Origin: Bacillus thuringiensis
GTDB taxonomy: Bacteria; Bacillota; Bacilli; Bacillales; Bacillaceae_G
Direction of reading: 5' to 3'
Assembly (NCBI RefSeq): GCF_001182785.1
Contig: NZ_CP012099.1
Location: 804,501 to 868,500, forward strand
DNA length: 64,000 nt
Both the position numbers and the translations under genes were made by a program. Under the pieces are notes generated by a model that did not search any database, was not told the DNA's origin, and saw only the letters and a list, made by a program, of their open reading frames with translations. Below, piece by piece: positions 1 through 8,203 of this stretch. How positions within the stretch are numbered: position 1 is the stretch's first letter; each line of letters starts with the position of its first letter.

Positions 1-615
1 AATCATTTCATTAAATGCTCGAAACAATTTAAAGATTACGGTATGAGAACGGCTGCTTTTATTTCATCATTTGATGCAACATACGGACCTTGGCCAGTAA
101 CAGAAGGGTTATGTACATTAGAGCAGCATCGTGAATTACCGATGACAACACAGGCGAAGCATTTATTTGCGACGGAATTAATTGATGATGTTATTATTGC
201 AAACGCATATGCGTCAGAAGAAGAATTACAAGCACTAGGTGCATTAAATAAAGAGAAACAAACATTTGATATAGAACTATATGATACAACGACAGAATTA
301 GAAAGAATTATCGTATTAGACGAACCACATTTTTATCGCGGAGATGTATCTGAATATATGATTCGTTCTACACAAAGTCGTGTGAAATATAAAAAAGAAG
401 AGTTTAAACCTCATAATACGCGTGAAATTAAGCGTGGAGATCTATTAATTGATAATGAACAATATGGCCAGTATAAAGGCGAATTACAACTTGCATTAAA
501 AGATATGGTGAATACAGGAAAAACAAATGTAGTTGGTCGAATTGTAGAAGAAGAGATTTTCTTACTAGATTATTTACAAGCATGGGATAAATTCGGATTC
601 ACATTAAAGAAATAG
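1..615 (+). CDS. DUF871 / MupG-like protein, 5' end cut by window
   Basis: The reading frame is open from base 1, so the gene starts upstream; 204 C-terminal residues are visible. It is clearly a paralogue of the complete protein at 5008-6093: both share an IDDVII(A/G)NAYASEEEL stretch, a RGD(V/I)(S/T)EYM(I/V)RST stretch and a YKGELQ block near the C-terminus. The family (DUF871) includes MupG, the 6-phospho-N-acetylmuramidase of S. aureus, with an N-terminal TIM barrel and a C-terminal cyclophilin-like domain; only the end of the barrel and the C-terminal domain are seen here. Its substrate is unknown; it lies just upstream of a PTS regulator and PTS genes, which suggests a phosphorylated disaccharide. 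The ATG at 43 lies inside the domain and is not the true start. Confidence 0.85.
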   Translation, partial: NHFIKCSKQFKDYGMRTAAFISSFDATYGPWPVTEGLCTLEQHRELPMTTQAKHLFATELIDDVIIANAYASEEELQALGALNKEKQTFDIELYDTTTELERIIVLDEPHFYRGDVSEYMIRSTQSRVKYKKEEFKPHNTREIKRGDLLIDNEQYGQYKGELQLALKDMVNTGKTNVVGRIVEEEIFLLDYLQAWDKFGFTLKK

Positions 616-624
616 AGAGAATAT

Positions 625-665
625 AAAGGGGAAAAACTACTGATTTCAGCAGCTTTTCCCCCTTT
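625..665 (+). terminator. Hairpin after the first DUF871 gene
   Basis: AAAGGGGAAAA at 625-635 pairs with TTTTCCCCCTTT at 654-665, with a further possible pairing inside the loop. The 3' tail is only TTTATATA, so it is a weak intrinsic terminator or a processing hairpin ahead of the regulator gene. Confidence 0.45.
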
Positions 666-691
666 ATATATAAAGAGCGAGAGGAAGAGCT

Positions 692-2632
692 ATGACAAAG
701 GTGCATCAGCGATTAATTTCTATTTTAGAGGAGTTTTTAGAAGAGAAATCGATGTTAAATCGAGCTTTTTTAGCGGGCCGTTTACATGTATCGACGAAGA
801 CGATTCAAAAGGATATAAAATTATTAAATGATATATTGGAAGAAAACGGAGCGAAAATCGAATCGCAAAGAGGGACTGGGTACGAATTAGAAATTATACA
901 AACGAAGAAATTTGAAGACTTTTGTGTGAGTCTATTTCAAAAACAGACGGAAAAGATTCCAACTTCTTATGAAGAAAGAATAGCGTACATTTTGCAGCGT
1001 GTTTTAACGACAGAGGGATATGTGAAGCTTTCAGAATTAGCGGAAGAGATTTATGTGAGCAAATCAACGGTCAATTTAATTATGAAAGATGTTACAGATA
1101 TATGTAGTCGCTATAAATTACAAATTGAGAAGAGACCGTATTATGGTATACGTATTGTTGGAGAGGAATTTAATATTCGTTCTTGTTTATCACAATATGG
1201 TTTACCGCGTTATGACCATACTCCGTTTCATGAGCAATTTGAGCAGACGGAGACGTATTTATCGCTACCGCATATATCACTTATTCGTTCAATTATATTA
1301 AAGTATATTGAGGGTGGAACAATATATTTATCTGATATAGAAATTGATAATTTAGTCATTCATATTGCAATCGCATTAAAGCGTTGTCAAAGTCAACATT
1401 ATATGAAAGGACTGCATGCGGAGCAATCAGAACTTATAATAAAGAAAGAATATACAATTGCGAAGCAGATTTTAGGAGATTTAGAGAAAGAGTTAAAATT
1501 TTTATTTCCAGAAGAAGAAGTATTATATGTGACGATGCATTTATTAAGTACTGCTGTTACAACGAGAGATCGCTATGAAAATGTAGAAGAGCTATTAGGA
1601 AAAGATATATATGCATTTATGCAACATATTCTTTTTAAAGTAGCGGAAGAACGGAATCTTATTTTTTATTATGATGAAGAATTATTATTTGGATTTGGTA
1701 TTCATTTAAAAACGTTATTAAATCGTTTGAAGTATAAGTTAAATACGAGAAATCCTCTTTTGGCAGAAGTGAAAAAGAATTATCCGTATGCTTTTGAAAT
1801 TGCGATTCTCGTTGGAGATATCATTGGTGAATATACGGGTGAATCGATCCCTGAAAGTGAAATTGGTTATATTGCAATTCACTTAGGCGGAGCGATGAGC
1901 CGTTTGCAGGAGCAGAATCAAAAGAAAAGATGTTTATTAGTTTGTGCGACTGGTCAAGGAAGTGCACAACTATTAAAATATAAAATTTTATCACAGTTTC
2001 GAGATAAATTAGAGATTGTAGGTATTACAGGCTATTATCAATTGAAAGTAGAAGATCTTTATAAAGAAAAAATAGATTGTATTATTAGTACGATTCATAT
2101 ACCGAGTGGCTTGCCTGTTCCAGTTATAAAAGTGAATTCAATATTTGATGATAAAGAGATTAAATCGATTGGTCAGCGGTTGTTTACGCATGTGAATAAT
2201 AGTGTGCAGCAATATATTAAGGAAGATTTAATCTTTTTAAATCATAGTGCTTCTACGAAAGAGGATGTTATTCAGTTTTTATGTGAGAAAGCTGCTGAGA
2301 AACGCTATGTACCAGAAAACTTTTATGCTTCTGTTATGGAAAGAGAAAATACGTCTCCGACAGCGGTTGGGAATTCAGTTGCAATCCCGCATCCGATGCA
2401 GTTATTAAGTGAGGAAACTTTTTTGATGTTTTGCACACTTGAAAAGGCTGTTGATTGGGGAGACAAAAAAGTACAAGTAATTATTTTATTTAGTGTAAAG
2501 CGCAATAATAATGAAGATTTGCAAAGGCTTTATGATTTTTTATATGATATTATGTCTAGTCAAAGTGCGATAGAGAAACTTACTCAGACCGAGGTAATTG
2601 AAAATTTTCAAGAGATTTTATTATCATTTTGA
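692..2632 (+). CDS. BglG-family PTS-regulated transcriptional activator (LicR/MtlR type)
   Basis: 646 residues with the full modular order of LicR/MtlR-type activators: an N-terminal winged helix (about 8-65), a second HTH (about 95-150, KLSELAEEIYVSKSTV), PRD1 (about 190-300) and PRD2 (about 305-410, ending in IAIHLGGAMSR), an EIIB-like domain with its Cys in the VCATGQGSA loop (about 415-495) and an EIIA type-2 domain at the end, with the expected His in the AIPHP motif. Such proteins activate transcription of nearby PTS operons and are controlled by phosphorylation of the PRDs by HPr and the cognate EIIB. A GAGGAAGAG ribosome binding site precedes the ATG. The obvious target is the PTS operon 95 bases downstream. 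Confidence 0.9.
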   Translation: MTKVHQRLISILEEFLEEKSMLNRAFLAGRLHVSTKTIQKDIKLLNDILEENGAKIESQRGTGYELEIIQTKKFEDFCVSLFQKQTEKIPTSYEERIAYILQRVLTTEGYVKLSELAEEIYVSKSTVNLIMKDVTDICSRYKLQIEKRPYYGIRIVGEEFNIRSCLSQYGLPRYDHTPFHEQFEQTETYLSLPHISLIRSIILKYIEGGTIYLSDIEIDNLVIHIAIALKRCQSQHYMKGLHAEQSELIIKKEYTIAKQILGDLEKELKFLFPEEEVLYVTMHLLSTAVTTRDRYENVEELLGKDIYAFMQHILFKVAEERNLIFYYDEELLFGFGIHLKTLLNRLKYKLNTRNPLLAEVKKNYPYAFEIAILVGDIIGEYTGESIPESEIGYIAIHLGGAMSRLQEQNQKKRCLLVCATGQGSAQLLKYKILSQFRDKLEIVGITGYYQLKVEDLYKEKIDCIISTIHIPSGLPVPVIKVNSIFDDKEIKSIGQRLFTHVNNSVQQYIKEDLIFLNHSASTKEDVIQFLCEKAAEKRYVPENFYASVMERENTSPTAVGNSVAIPHPMQLLSEETFLMFCTLEKAVDWGDKKVQVIILFSVKRNNNEDLQRLYDFLYDIMSSQSAIEKLTQTEVIENFQEILLSF

Positions 2633-2644
2633 AAAAGTATATAA

Positions 2645-2673
2645 AAACTTCCGTTACATAACGGAAGTTTTTT
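2645..2673 (+). terminator. Intrinsic terminator of the BglG-type regulator gene
   Basis: AAACTTCCGTT (2645-2655) and AACGGAAGTTT (2660-2670) form a perfect 11-bp stem with an ACAT loop, followed by a T run. Confidence 0.9.
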
Positions 2674-2682
2674 ATGTTTAAT

Positions 2683-2696
2683 TGTATGCGTTTTCA
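2683..2696 (+). promoter_or_regulatory. Candidate cre (CcpA) site upstream of the PTS operon
   Basis: TGTATGCGTTTTCA matches the consensus TGWAANCGNTNWCA at all but one position. It sits about 45 bases before the EIIA start, in the interval that must contain the promoter, so carbon catabolite repression of the PTS operon is likely. Assigned by eye from the consensus only. Confidence 0.55.
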
Positions 2697-2742
2697 TAAT
2701 AAGATAAAAATATAGAAAACATATAGCTTGGGGGAATTTAAA

Positions 2743-3063
2743 ATGGCTGATATGCAAACTCCATTTGCATTAATTTTACATGGTGGCAATGCGAGAAGTG
2801 CGGCGCTTGAAGCAATCGCTTTTGCAAGACAAGGAGATTTCGAGAATGCGGGTGAAAAGATGAAACTTGCTAGTGAGGAAATTTCAGCAGCTCATCGTAT
2901 TCAAACGGATCTAATTCAAGAAGAGGCAAGAGGAAATCATGCAGAAATCAGTTTACTGTTAGTGCACGCACAAGACCATTTAATGAATGCAATTACAGTG
3001 AAAGAACTAGCTGAAGAATTTATTACTCTTCATAAACGAGTGGAAGAGAAAGTGACAGTATAA
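2743..3063 (+). CDS. PTS lactose/cellobiose-type EIIA component
   Basis: A 106-residue helical protein of the PTS lactose/cellobiose EIIA family. It carries the phospho-acceptor His in the LLVHAQDHLM motif and a family-typical N-terminus (FALILHGGNARSAALEA). It takes phosphate from HPr-P and passes it to EIIB. The frame is open from a TTG at 2728, but the GGGGGA ribosome binding site at 2730-2735 lies just after that codon and is well placed for the ATG at 2743, which I chose. First gene of an operon with EIIB (one base between), EIIC, a small membrane protein and a DUF871 gene. Confidence 0.92.
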   Translation: MADMQTPFALILHGGNARSAALEAIAFARQGDFENAGEKMKLASEEISAAHRIQTDLIQEEARGNHAEISLLLVHAQDHLMNAITVKELAEEFITLHKRVEEKVTV

Positions 3064-3064
3064 G

Positions 3065-3370
3065 ATGTATATTTTATTATGTTGTGCAGCAGGTATGTCA
3101 ACGAGTATGGTCGTAAGAAAAATGCAAGAAGAGGCAAAGAAACAGGGGAAGAATTATAAAATTAAGGCGGTTGATTCAGAACTTGTGAAACTTGAAATAA
3201 AAGAAGCCGATGTCGTTTTAATCGGTCCACAAGTGAAATATTTATTTCCAGCTGTAGAGTTTCTTGCAAATTCATACAACATACCAGTTGCAATTATAGA
3301 CCAACGAGATTATGGCATGTGTGATGGTTTGAAAGTGCTTAGGCAAGCAGAACAATTAGTTTTAGCATAA
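3065..3370 (+). CDS. PTS lactose/cellobiose-type EIIB component
   Basis: 101 residues of the small EIIB family. The active-site Cys lies in the N-terminal loop LLCCAAGMSTSMVV, which resembles a P-loop, and the DVVLIGPQVKY and DYGMCDG segments are typical of cellobiose/chitobiose EIIB. It phosphorylates the incoming sugar bound to EIIC. The start codon follows the EIIA stop by one base, so translation is probably coupled. Confidence 0.93.
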   Translation: MYILLCCAAGMSTSMVVRKMQEEAKKQGKNYKIKAVDSELVKLEIKEADVVLIGPQVKYLFPAVEFLANSYNIPVAIIDQRDYGMCDGLKVLRQAEQLVLA

Positions 3371-3453
3371 TTATATCTTTTTAAATATAAACATTATAAT
3401 GTTATAAAGTTTATTTCATTCTTTTATAGTAGAGAGAAAGAGGAGGGCTATTG

Positions 3454-4764
3454 ATGAATGGGTTTATGAGTTTTATGGAACAAAAGATTATGCCAACAAC
3501 GCAAAAGATTGCAGGACAACGACATTTATTAGCAATTCGAAACGGGGTTATTTCTACATTACCGTTAACGATCGTCGGGTCATTTTTCGTAATCTTTTTA
3601 AATTTACCAATTGATGCATATATGGAATGGATTGCACCGTTTCGCCATATTTTAGATATTCCATTCCGATTTACAGTAGGACTAATGGCATTATACGCAG
3701 CGTTTGGTGTAGGGGCTTCGCTCGCGAACTTTTATCAGCTCAATCAATTAAGTGCAGGGCTACTATCTGTACTCGCCTTTTTACTAGCATCAGTTGAACC
3801 AATTCAAATTACGAAAGCTGTACCAGGTGTTATTGATGCAGGTCGATATATTTCAGTAGGAACATTAAGTGCAACGTCTTTATTTGGTGCAATTGTTACA
3901 GCATTAATTGCAGTAGAAATTTATCACTTTATGATTAAGCATAATATCTCAATTAAATTACCAGACAGTGTACCACCAGCAGTTTCAAATTCGTTTGCAG
4001 CATTAATTCCAACATTAGTAGTTATTCTTTTATTCTGGGGCATTCGCTACGGTTTGAAATTTGATGTAAATACAACAATTACATACTTAATCGCACCATT
4101 AAAATCAGTACTAGTAGGAAATAACTTATTCGGTGGTTTATTAACAGTATTCTTAATCGTGTTCTTCTGGTCATTTGGTATACATGGACCAGCGATTTTA
4201 GGACCAATCATTCGTCCGATGTGGGATTCAGCAATTCTTGAAAATATGGAAGTGTTCACGGCTACAGGAAATGCACATCAATTACCAAACTTATTTACAG
4301 AGCAATTCATTCAATGGTTCGTATGGATTGGCGGATCAGGCTCAACGTTAGCTTTAGTAATTATGTTTATGTTCTCTAAATCTAAGTTCCTAAAAGAGTT
4401 AGGTAGATTATCATTCGTACCAGGTTTATTCAATATTAACGAGCCAATTATTTTCGGGGCTCCGATTGTAATGAACCCAATCTTAATTATTCCGTTCGTT
4501 ATTACACCGTTAGTGACAACGACAGTATCATATTTCGCAGTTGTTTCAGGTATGATTCCACTCATGATGGCGAAACTGCCATTTACGATGTTAGCACCAA
4601 TTGCAGCGGTGATTAGTACGGACTGGACAATTATGGCTGGTGTACTTGTACTTGTTAACTTTGTTATCTCATTCGTTATTTACTATCCATTCTTCAAGAT
4701 GTATGAGAAACAACAATTAGCAGGAGAGGAGAAAACAGAATGCTCGGAGCAATTATCATCTTAA
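3454..4764 (+). CDS. PTS lactose/cellobiose-type EIIC permease
   Basis: 436 residues, mostly hydrophobic, with about ten membrane segments; the NEPIIFGAPIVMNP block is the diagnostic sugar-binding motif of EIIC-Lac/Cel. It carries and helps phosphorylate a beta-glycoside or related sugar. A TTG at 3451 is in frame, but the AGGAGGG site at 3441-3447 fits the ATG at 3454 better. An 80-base gap with some dyad character separates it from EIIB. Its last 25 bases overlap the next small gene. The substrate cannot be read from sequence; the linked DUF871 genes suggest a phospho-disaccharide cleaved by a MupG-like hydrolase. Confidence 0.92.
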   Translation: MNGFMSFMEQKIMPTTQKIAGQRHLLAIRNGVISTLPLTIVGSFFVIFLNLPIDAYMEWIAPFRHILDIPFRFTVGLMALYAAFGVGASLANFYQLNQLSAGLLSVLAFLLASVEPIQITKAVPGVIDAGRYISVGTLSATSLFGAIVTALIAVEIYHFMIKHNISIKLPDSVPPAVSNSFAALIPTLVVILLFWGIRYGLKFDVNTTITYLIAPLKSVLVGNNLFGGLLTVFLIVFFWSFGIHGPAILGPIIRPMWDSAILENMEVFTATGNAHQLPNLFTEQFIQWFVWIGGSGSTLALVIMFMFSKSKFLKELGRLSFVPGLFNINEPIIFGAPIVMNPILIIPFVITPLVTTTVSYFAVVSGMIPLMMAKLPFTMLAPIAAVISTDWTIMAGVLVLVNFVISFVIYYPFFKMYEKQQLAGEEKTECSEQLSS

Positions 4765-5018
4765 TTACATTCGTGGTCGGACAGTGTATTGCCCATTATT
4801 CGAAATGGGTACAAAGTAAATCTTTATTAGTGTTACTACTAGTATCAGTTTTATTTATCGGTTGTTCAATGGGTGCATATGTAATGTTAGGTCTACACTC
4901 ACCGTACGTAATTATTGTACCGACAATTTTATGTGCAACATGTTTATCTGCAAAATATAGATTTACGAGCATGGCATTAATACAACGTGTGAAGGAGATG
5001 CAAAAGCATGGAGCGTAA
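4740..5018 (+). CDS. Small membrane protein of the PTS operon, function unknown
   Basis: 92 residues with three hydrophobic segments (about 1-18, 27-45 and 52-72) and a basic amphipathic C-terminus. Its ATG lies inside the end of the EIIC gene (25-base overlap) with a strong AGGAGAGGAG ribosome binding site, and its own 3' end overlaps the start of the following DUF871 gene by 11 bases. The double overlap argues for a real, translationally coupled gene. I recognise no family. It may assist the permease, but that is inference from position. Confidence 0.75.
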   Translation: MLGAIIILITFVVGQCIAHYSKWVQSKSLLVLLLVSVLFIGCSMGAYVMLGLHSPYVIIVPTILCATCLSAKYRFTSMALIQRVKEMQKHGA

Positions 5019-6093
5019 ATTAGGAATTTCACTTTATCCAGAACATTCAACGAAAGAAAAAGATATGGCTTATATTTCCGCAGCGGCACGACACGGTTTT
5101 TCAAGAATATTTACTTGTTTGTTATCTGTGAATCGTCCGAAAGAAGAAATTGTAGCTGAATTTAAAGAGATTATTAATCACGCAAAAGATAACAATATGG
5201 AAGTTATTCTAGATGTAGCTCCAGCTGTGTTTGATCAGCTTGATATTAGTTATAGCGATCTATCATTTTTCGCAGAGTTAGGCGCAGACGGTATTCGTTT
5301 AGATGTAGGTTTTGACGGATTAACGGAAGCGAAAATGACGAATAATCCGTACGGTTTAAAAATTGAGTTAAATGTAAGTAACGATATTGCGTACTTAGAA
5401 AATATTCTTTCGCATCAAGCGAATAAATCAGCTTTAATTGGTTGTCATAATTTTTATCCGCAAAAATTCACTGGTCTTCCGTACGATTATTTCATTCGCT
5501 GTAGTGAACGCTTTAAAAAGCATGGTATTCGCAGTGCAGCATTTATTACATCACATGCCGCAAACATCGGTCCATGGGATATTAACGACGGATTATGTAC
5601 GTTAGAAGAGCATCGTAATTTACCAATTGAAGTGCAAGCGAAGCATTTATGGGCGACAGGGCTAATTGATGATGTCATTATCGGAAATGCTTATGCGAGT
5701 GAGGAAGAGTTAGAGAAACTAGGAAACTTAAATCGATACATGTTACAGCTGAAAGTACAATTTGTAGACGAAGCGACTGAAGTAGAGAAGAGAGCCTCGC
5801 TGCAAGAATTACATGTAAGACGCGGCGACATAACAGAGTATATGGTACGTTCTACAGAAGTACGTAAAAAATATAAAGACTATGATTTCCCGGTGCGCGA
5901 AAGCGTACTACAGGAAAGAGGGCAAGTTGTAATTGGTAACAATTCATTTGGTAAGTATAAAGGTGAACTGCAAATCATTCTAAAAGAAATGCCGATAGAT
6001 GAACGGAAAAATATTGTCGGTACAATTGCGGAAGAGGAGTTATTCTTACTAGATTACGTAGGGGCTTGGACACAGTTTACTTGTGTGGAATAG
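5008..6093 (+). CDS. DUF871 / MupG-like phospho-glycosidase
   Basis: 361 residues, full length for the family: a TIM-barrel domain (about 1-240, starting KLGISLYPEHST) and a C-terminal cyclophilin-like domain (about 245-361). MupG, the characterised member, splits MurNAc-6-phosphate from phosphorylated GlcNAc-MurNAc. This copy is the last gene of a PTS lactose/cellobiose operon, so it probably hydrolyses the disaccharide phosphate delivered by that PTS. The AAGGAGA site lies 7-13 bases upstream of the ATG. It is closer to the partial protein at 1-615 than to the copy at 31777-32850. Confidence 0.88.
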   Translation: MERKLGISLYPEHSTKEKDMAYISAAARHGFSRIFTCLLSVNRPKEEIVAEFKEIINHAKDNNMEVILDVAPAVFDQLDISYSDLSFFAELGADGIRLDVGFDGLTEAKMTNNPYGLKIELNVSNDIAYLENILSHQANKSALIGCHNFYPQKFTGLPYDYFIRCSERFKKHGIRSAAFITSHAANIGPWDINDGLCTLEEHRNLPIEVQAKHLWATGLIDDVIIGNAYASEEELEKLGNLNRYMLQLKVQFVDEATEVEKRASLQELHVRRGDITEYMVRSTEVRKKYKDYDFPVRESVLQERGQVVIGNNSFGKYKGELQIILKEMPIDERKNIVGTIAEEELFLLDYVGAWTQFTCVE

Positions 6094-6104
6094 AGAAGAT
6101 AGGG

Positions 6105-6132
6105 GGCGTTCCAAATTTTGGACCGCCTTTTT
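6105..6132 (+). terminator. Terminator of the PTS operon
   Basis: GGCG-TCCAAA pairs with TTTGGA-CGCC around a two-base loop, followed by a T run; 12 bases after the DUF871 stop. Confidence 0.8.
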
Positions 6133-6189
6133 AATATTAAAGTACTTTTAACGTCAAAATTTGTCGGTAAATCGATATCTCTTGTCGAA

Positions 6190-6285
6190 TCGTTGATATA
6201 TTATAAGTTACGATAGATATATTCGAAAAATCGTTGATATATTGTAGGTTACGATAGATATATTTGAAAAATCGTTGATATAATT
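6190..6285. repeat. 41-bp tandem repeat, two full units plus a partial third
   Basis: Units start at 6190, 6231 and 6272, each with TCGTTGATAT. Units 1 and 2 differ at only a few positions and contain a TTACGATAGATATAT core; unit 3 stops after about 14 bases. A degenerate related block (CGATATCTCTTGTCGAA) precedes unit 1. It lies in the convergent space between the PTS operon and the SH3-3D protein gene, so it is not an obvious promoter element. Confidence 0.85.
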
Positions 6286-6312
6286 TCATTTTTTTCAGTA
6301 GTTTAATAGAGT

Positions 6313-6353
6313 AAAAAAAGAGCCAGCCTCAACGATGAGACTGACTCTTTTTT
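6313..6353 (-). terminator. Terminator of the SH3-3D protein gene
   Basis: GAGCCAGCCTCA and TGAGACTGACTC flank a short ACGA loop with two mismatches, with an A run on the left (a T run for the minus strand) and a T run on the right, so it can act in both directions. Confidence 0.85.
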
Positions 6354-6357
6354 ATAA

Positions 6358-7623
6358 CTAGTTTAATACTTTAACTGTAACTGTTTTACGTCCCCAGCTA
6401 CTTGATGTGCCTTTATCTGGCATTAAAACGTCGATTTTATTTCCTTTAATAGCTCCACCAGTATCACCAGCGATTGCTACTCCGTAACCTTCAACCCATA
6501 CTTTTGAACCTAATGGAATGACACTTGGATCAACTGCAATTAGTTTCATGTTTGGATTAGCTGTTAAGTTGTGACCCATAGCTGATTTTACTTGGTCGCC
6601 TGCTTTATAACCATTTTCAAGTGGATCTGCTGTGTAAGCTGTTGCTACAACACGTAACTCACGAGAAGATGATGGTGCACTTGTTTCAGTTTCTTTTGCA
6701 GCAGGTTGTTGTGTAGCTGGTTGTTGAGCTTTAGCTGCTTCTTTAGCTTTAGCCGCTTCACGAGCTTCAGCTGCTTCTTGAGCCTTAGCCGCTTGAGCTT
6801 CAGCATCTGCTTGAGCTTTAGCCGCTTCACGAGCTTTAGCTGCTTCTTGAGCCTTAGCCGCTGCTTGAGCTTCAGCATCTGCTTGAGCTTTAGCTGCTTC
6901 ACGAGCTTTCGCCGCTTCTTGAGCTTTAGCTTCTGCTTGAGCTTCAGCATCTGCCTGAGCTTTAGCTGCTTCTTGAGCCTTAGCTGCTTCACGAGCTTTC
7001 GCCGCTTCTTGAGCTTTAACTTCTGCTTGAGCTTCAGCTGCTTCGCGAGCTTTAGTTGCTTCCACTGCTTTAGCTTTTGCTTGAGTTTCAGCTACTTCCT
7101 GAGCTTTAACTGCTTCACGAACTTTAGCTGTATCTTGAACTGTAGTTGTTTTTTCAGCTTTAACTACTGGTTGAACTTTAACTGGTGCTTTACCTGTTAA
7201 GTAAGGAACATGAACATAAGCTGTTTTTCCGTTATATTCAAATTGAATCCAATCATTTTGTACTTGGTGTGTTGTTTCGATTACATCATCTTTTTTCAAC
7301 TTACCAAGAATCTCTGAATCTGTGTTTGCACTAGCACGTACGTTTAATACGTTTGCTGTTACGTAGTAAGTGTCTTTTGTATAGTCAGCGCTTATGAAAG
7401 CTTCTTTACCGCTATTCAATTGAACTTTTGACCAACCATTTTCTGTATGTAAAACATTTACTTTATATCCATCTAATAATTTTCCTACAACTTTTGATTC
7501 AGTAGTTGGGTTTTCTCGTACGTTTAGTACGTCAGTCGTTACGATAGTTTCTGCTTTAGCAGATGTTGTGAAAATCCCAAGACCAAAAACCGCTGCTGTT
7601 GCTATACCCATAAATTTTTTCAT
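6358..7623 (-). CDS. Exported SH3b-3D cell-wall protein, EntA/B/C-like
   Basis: 421 residues: signal peptide (MKKFMGIATAAVFGLGIF, cleavage after AKA about residue 24), two bacterial SH3 domains (about 26-85 and 88-145, each with DVLNVRENP- or NVLNVRASA-like starts), a long Ala/Lys/Glu/Gln repeat linker (about 165-310) and a C-terminal 3D domain (about 325-421) with the three conserved Asp (ending AGDTGGAIKG and KIDVLMPD). This is the layout of B. cereus-group proteins called enterotoxin/cell-wall-binding EntA, EntB and EntC; the 3D fold resembles lytic transglycosylases. I set the start at the ATG preceded by GGAGGC (7629-7634), not at codons up to 41 residues further out. Which Ent paralogue it is cannot be settled here, and enterotoxin activity is not implied. 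Confidence 0.88.
   Translation of the reverse strand: MKKFMGIATAAVFGLGIFTTSAKAETIVTTDVLNVRENPTTESKVVGKLLDGYKVNVLHTENGWSKVQLNSGKEAFISADYTKDTYYVTANVLNVRASANTDSEILGKLKKDDVIETTHQVQNDWIQFEYNGKTAYVHVPYLTGKAPVKVQPVVKAEKTTTVQDTAKVREAVKAQEVAETQAKAKAVEATKAREAAEAQAEVKAQEAAKAREAAKAQEAAKAQADAEAQAEAKAQEAAKAREAAKAQADAEAQAAAKAQEAAKAREAAKAQADAEAQAAKAQEAAEAREAAKAKEAAKAQQPATQQPAAKETETSAPSSSRELRVVATAYTADPLENGYKAGDQVKSAMGHNLTANPNMKLIAVDPSVIPLGSKVWVEGYGVAIAGDTGGAIKGNKIDVLMPDKGTSSSWGRKTVTVKVLN
6728..7128 (-). repeat. Coding repeat: (AKAQEAAKAREA)n linker
   Basis: About 130 codons of near-identical Ala-Lys-Ala-Gln-Glu/Asp units inside the SH3-3D gene. The protein segment is predicted to be a long charged helix or coiled coil separating the SH3 and 3D domains. 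At DNA level the units are close repeats of GCTTCTTGAGCTTTAGC-like blocks, prone to copy-number change by slippage. Confidence 0.9.
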
Positions 7624-7971
7624 AATAGCCTCCATTGCATTTGTTTTCGTTGACCTCATTATAGCAACCATTATTTTCTTATTTGCGAAAAACATAAAAT
7701 TACAAAGCTTTCGTAACGGGGCATTAATATTCTGTAACAATTCCATAAATATCCTGATAGCGCTTCCTTGTTGTTTTTTGGCGTATTAGGGCATATAAAA
7801 CACAAAATGAGTAGTATTTCAATTACTATAACGTTAATAATATTACGGTAATTTTTCTTAAGTGTATCTATAGTGTTACAAAAGTAGTGTGTTTTACTGT
7901 TTAAATGAAAAAATAGTTATAGAATAATAATCTTTTTAGACGTAAAAAGATATAAATGAGGTGAAATTTAA
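7624..7971. other. AT-rich upstream region of the SH3-3D gene
   Basis: No gene is seen. It must hold the minus-strand promoter of the SH3-3D protein. I looked for a PlcR box (TATGNAN4TNCATA) and did not find one. Confidence 0.5.
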
Positions 7972-8097
7972 TGAAATATCGATATAATTGTTACAAAATC
8001 AGTCGAAGCATGGAAAAAATTACGCCTTGATTTTCGTCTGTTACATAGTATTTTTGCAATAATAGGATTAGATAATAGCCTTAGTAGCTATAAATAA
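7972..8097 (+). pseudogene. Possible gene remnant (about 40 codons)
   Basis: One plus-strand frame reads NIDIIVTKSVEAWKKLRLDF... and ends in SLSSYK before a stop. It looks protein-like but has no start codon in frame; the ATG with a plausible ribosome binding site (AGGTGAAATTTA) just upstream is in another frame and stops after 19 codons. It could be a decayed or frameshifted short gene, or chance. No family recognised. Confidence 0.25.
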
Positions 8098-8169
8098 TGA
8101 AGAGTATTAGAATGATAGTTGTAACGTGAAACATATATAATAGAAGAAACTCAATTTAATAGGTAAATA

Positions 8170-8201
8170 AAAAACGCAGGAGTGTAAACTCCTACGTTTT
8201 T
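8170..8201 (-). terminator. Terminator of the MacAB-like exporter operon
   Basis: AAAACGCAGGAGT and ACTCCTACGTTTT form a 13-bp stem with one mismatch and a GTAA loop, directly after the permease stop; A runs on the left give the minus-strand T tract. Confidence 0.9.
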
Positions 8202-8203
8202 GT

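Noticed and set aside
6190..6285. CRISPR-like repeat
   Set aside because: Units are directly abutting with no unique spacers, and no cas genes occur in the window.
6706..7200. Long plus-strand frame rich in Ser, Phe and Cys
   Set aside because: It is the mirror of the Ala-rich repeat in the SH3-3D gene on the other strand; no ribosome binding site.
7624..7960. PlcR box controlling the EntA/B/C-like gene
   Set aside because: No palindrome matching TATGNAN4TNCATA was found in the upstream region.
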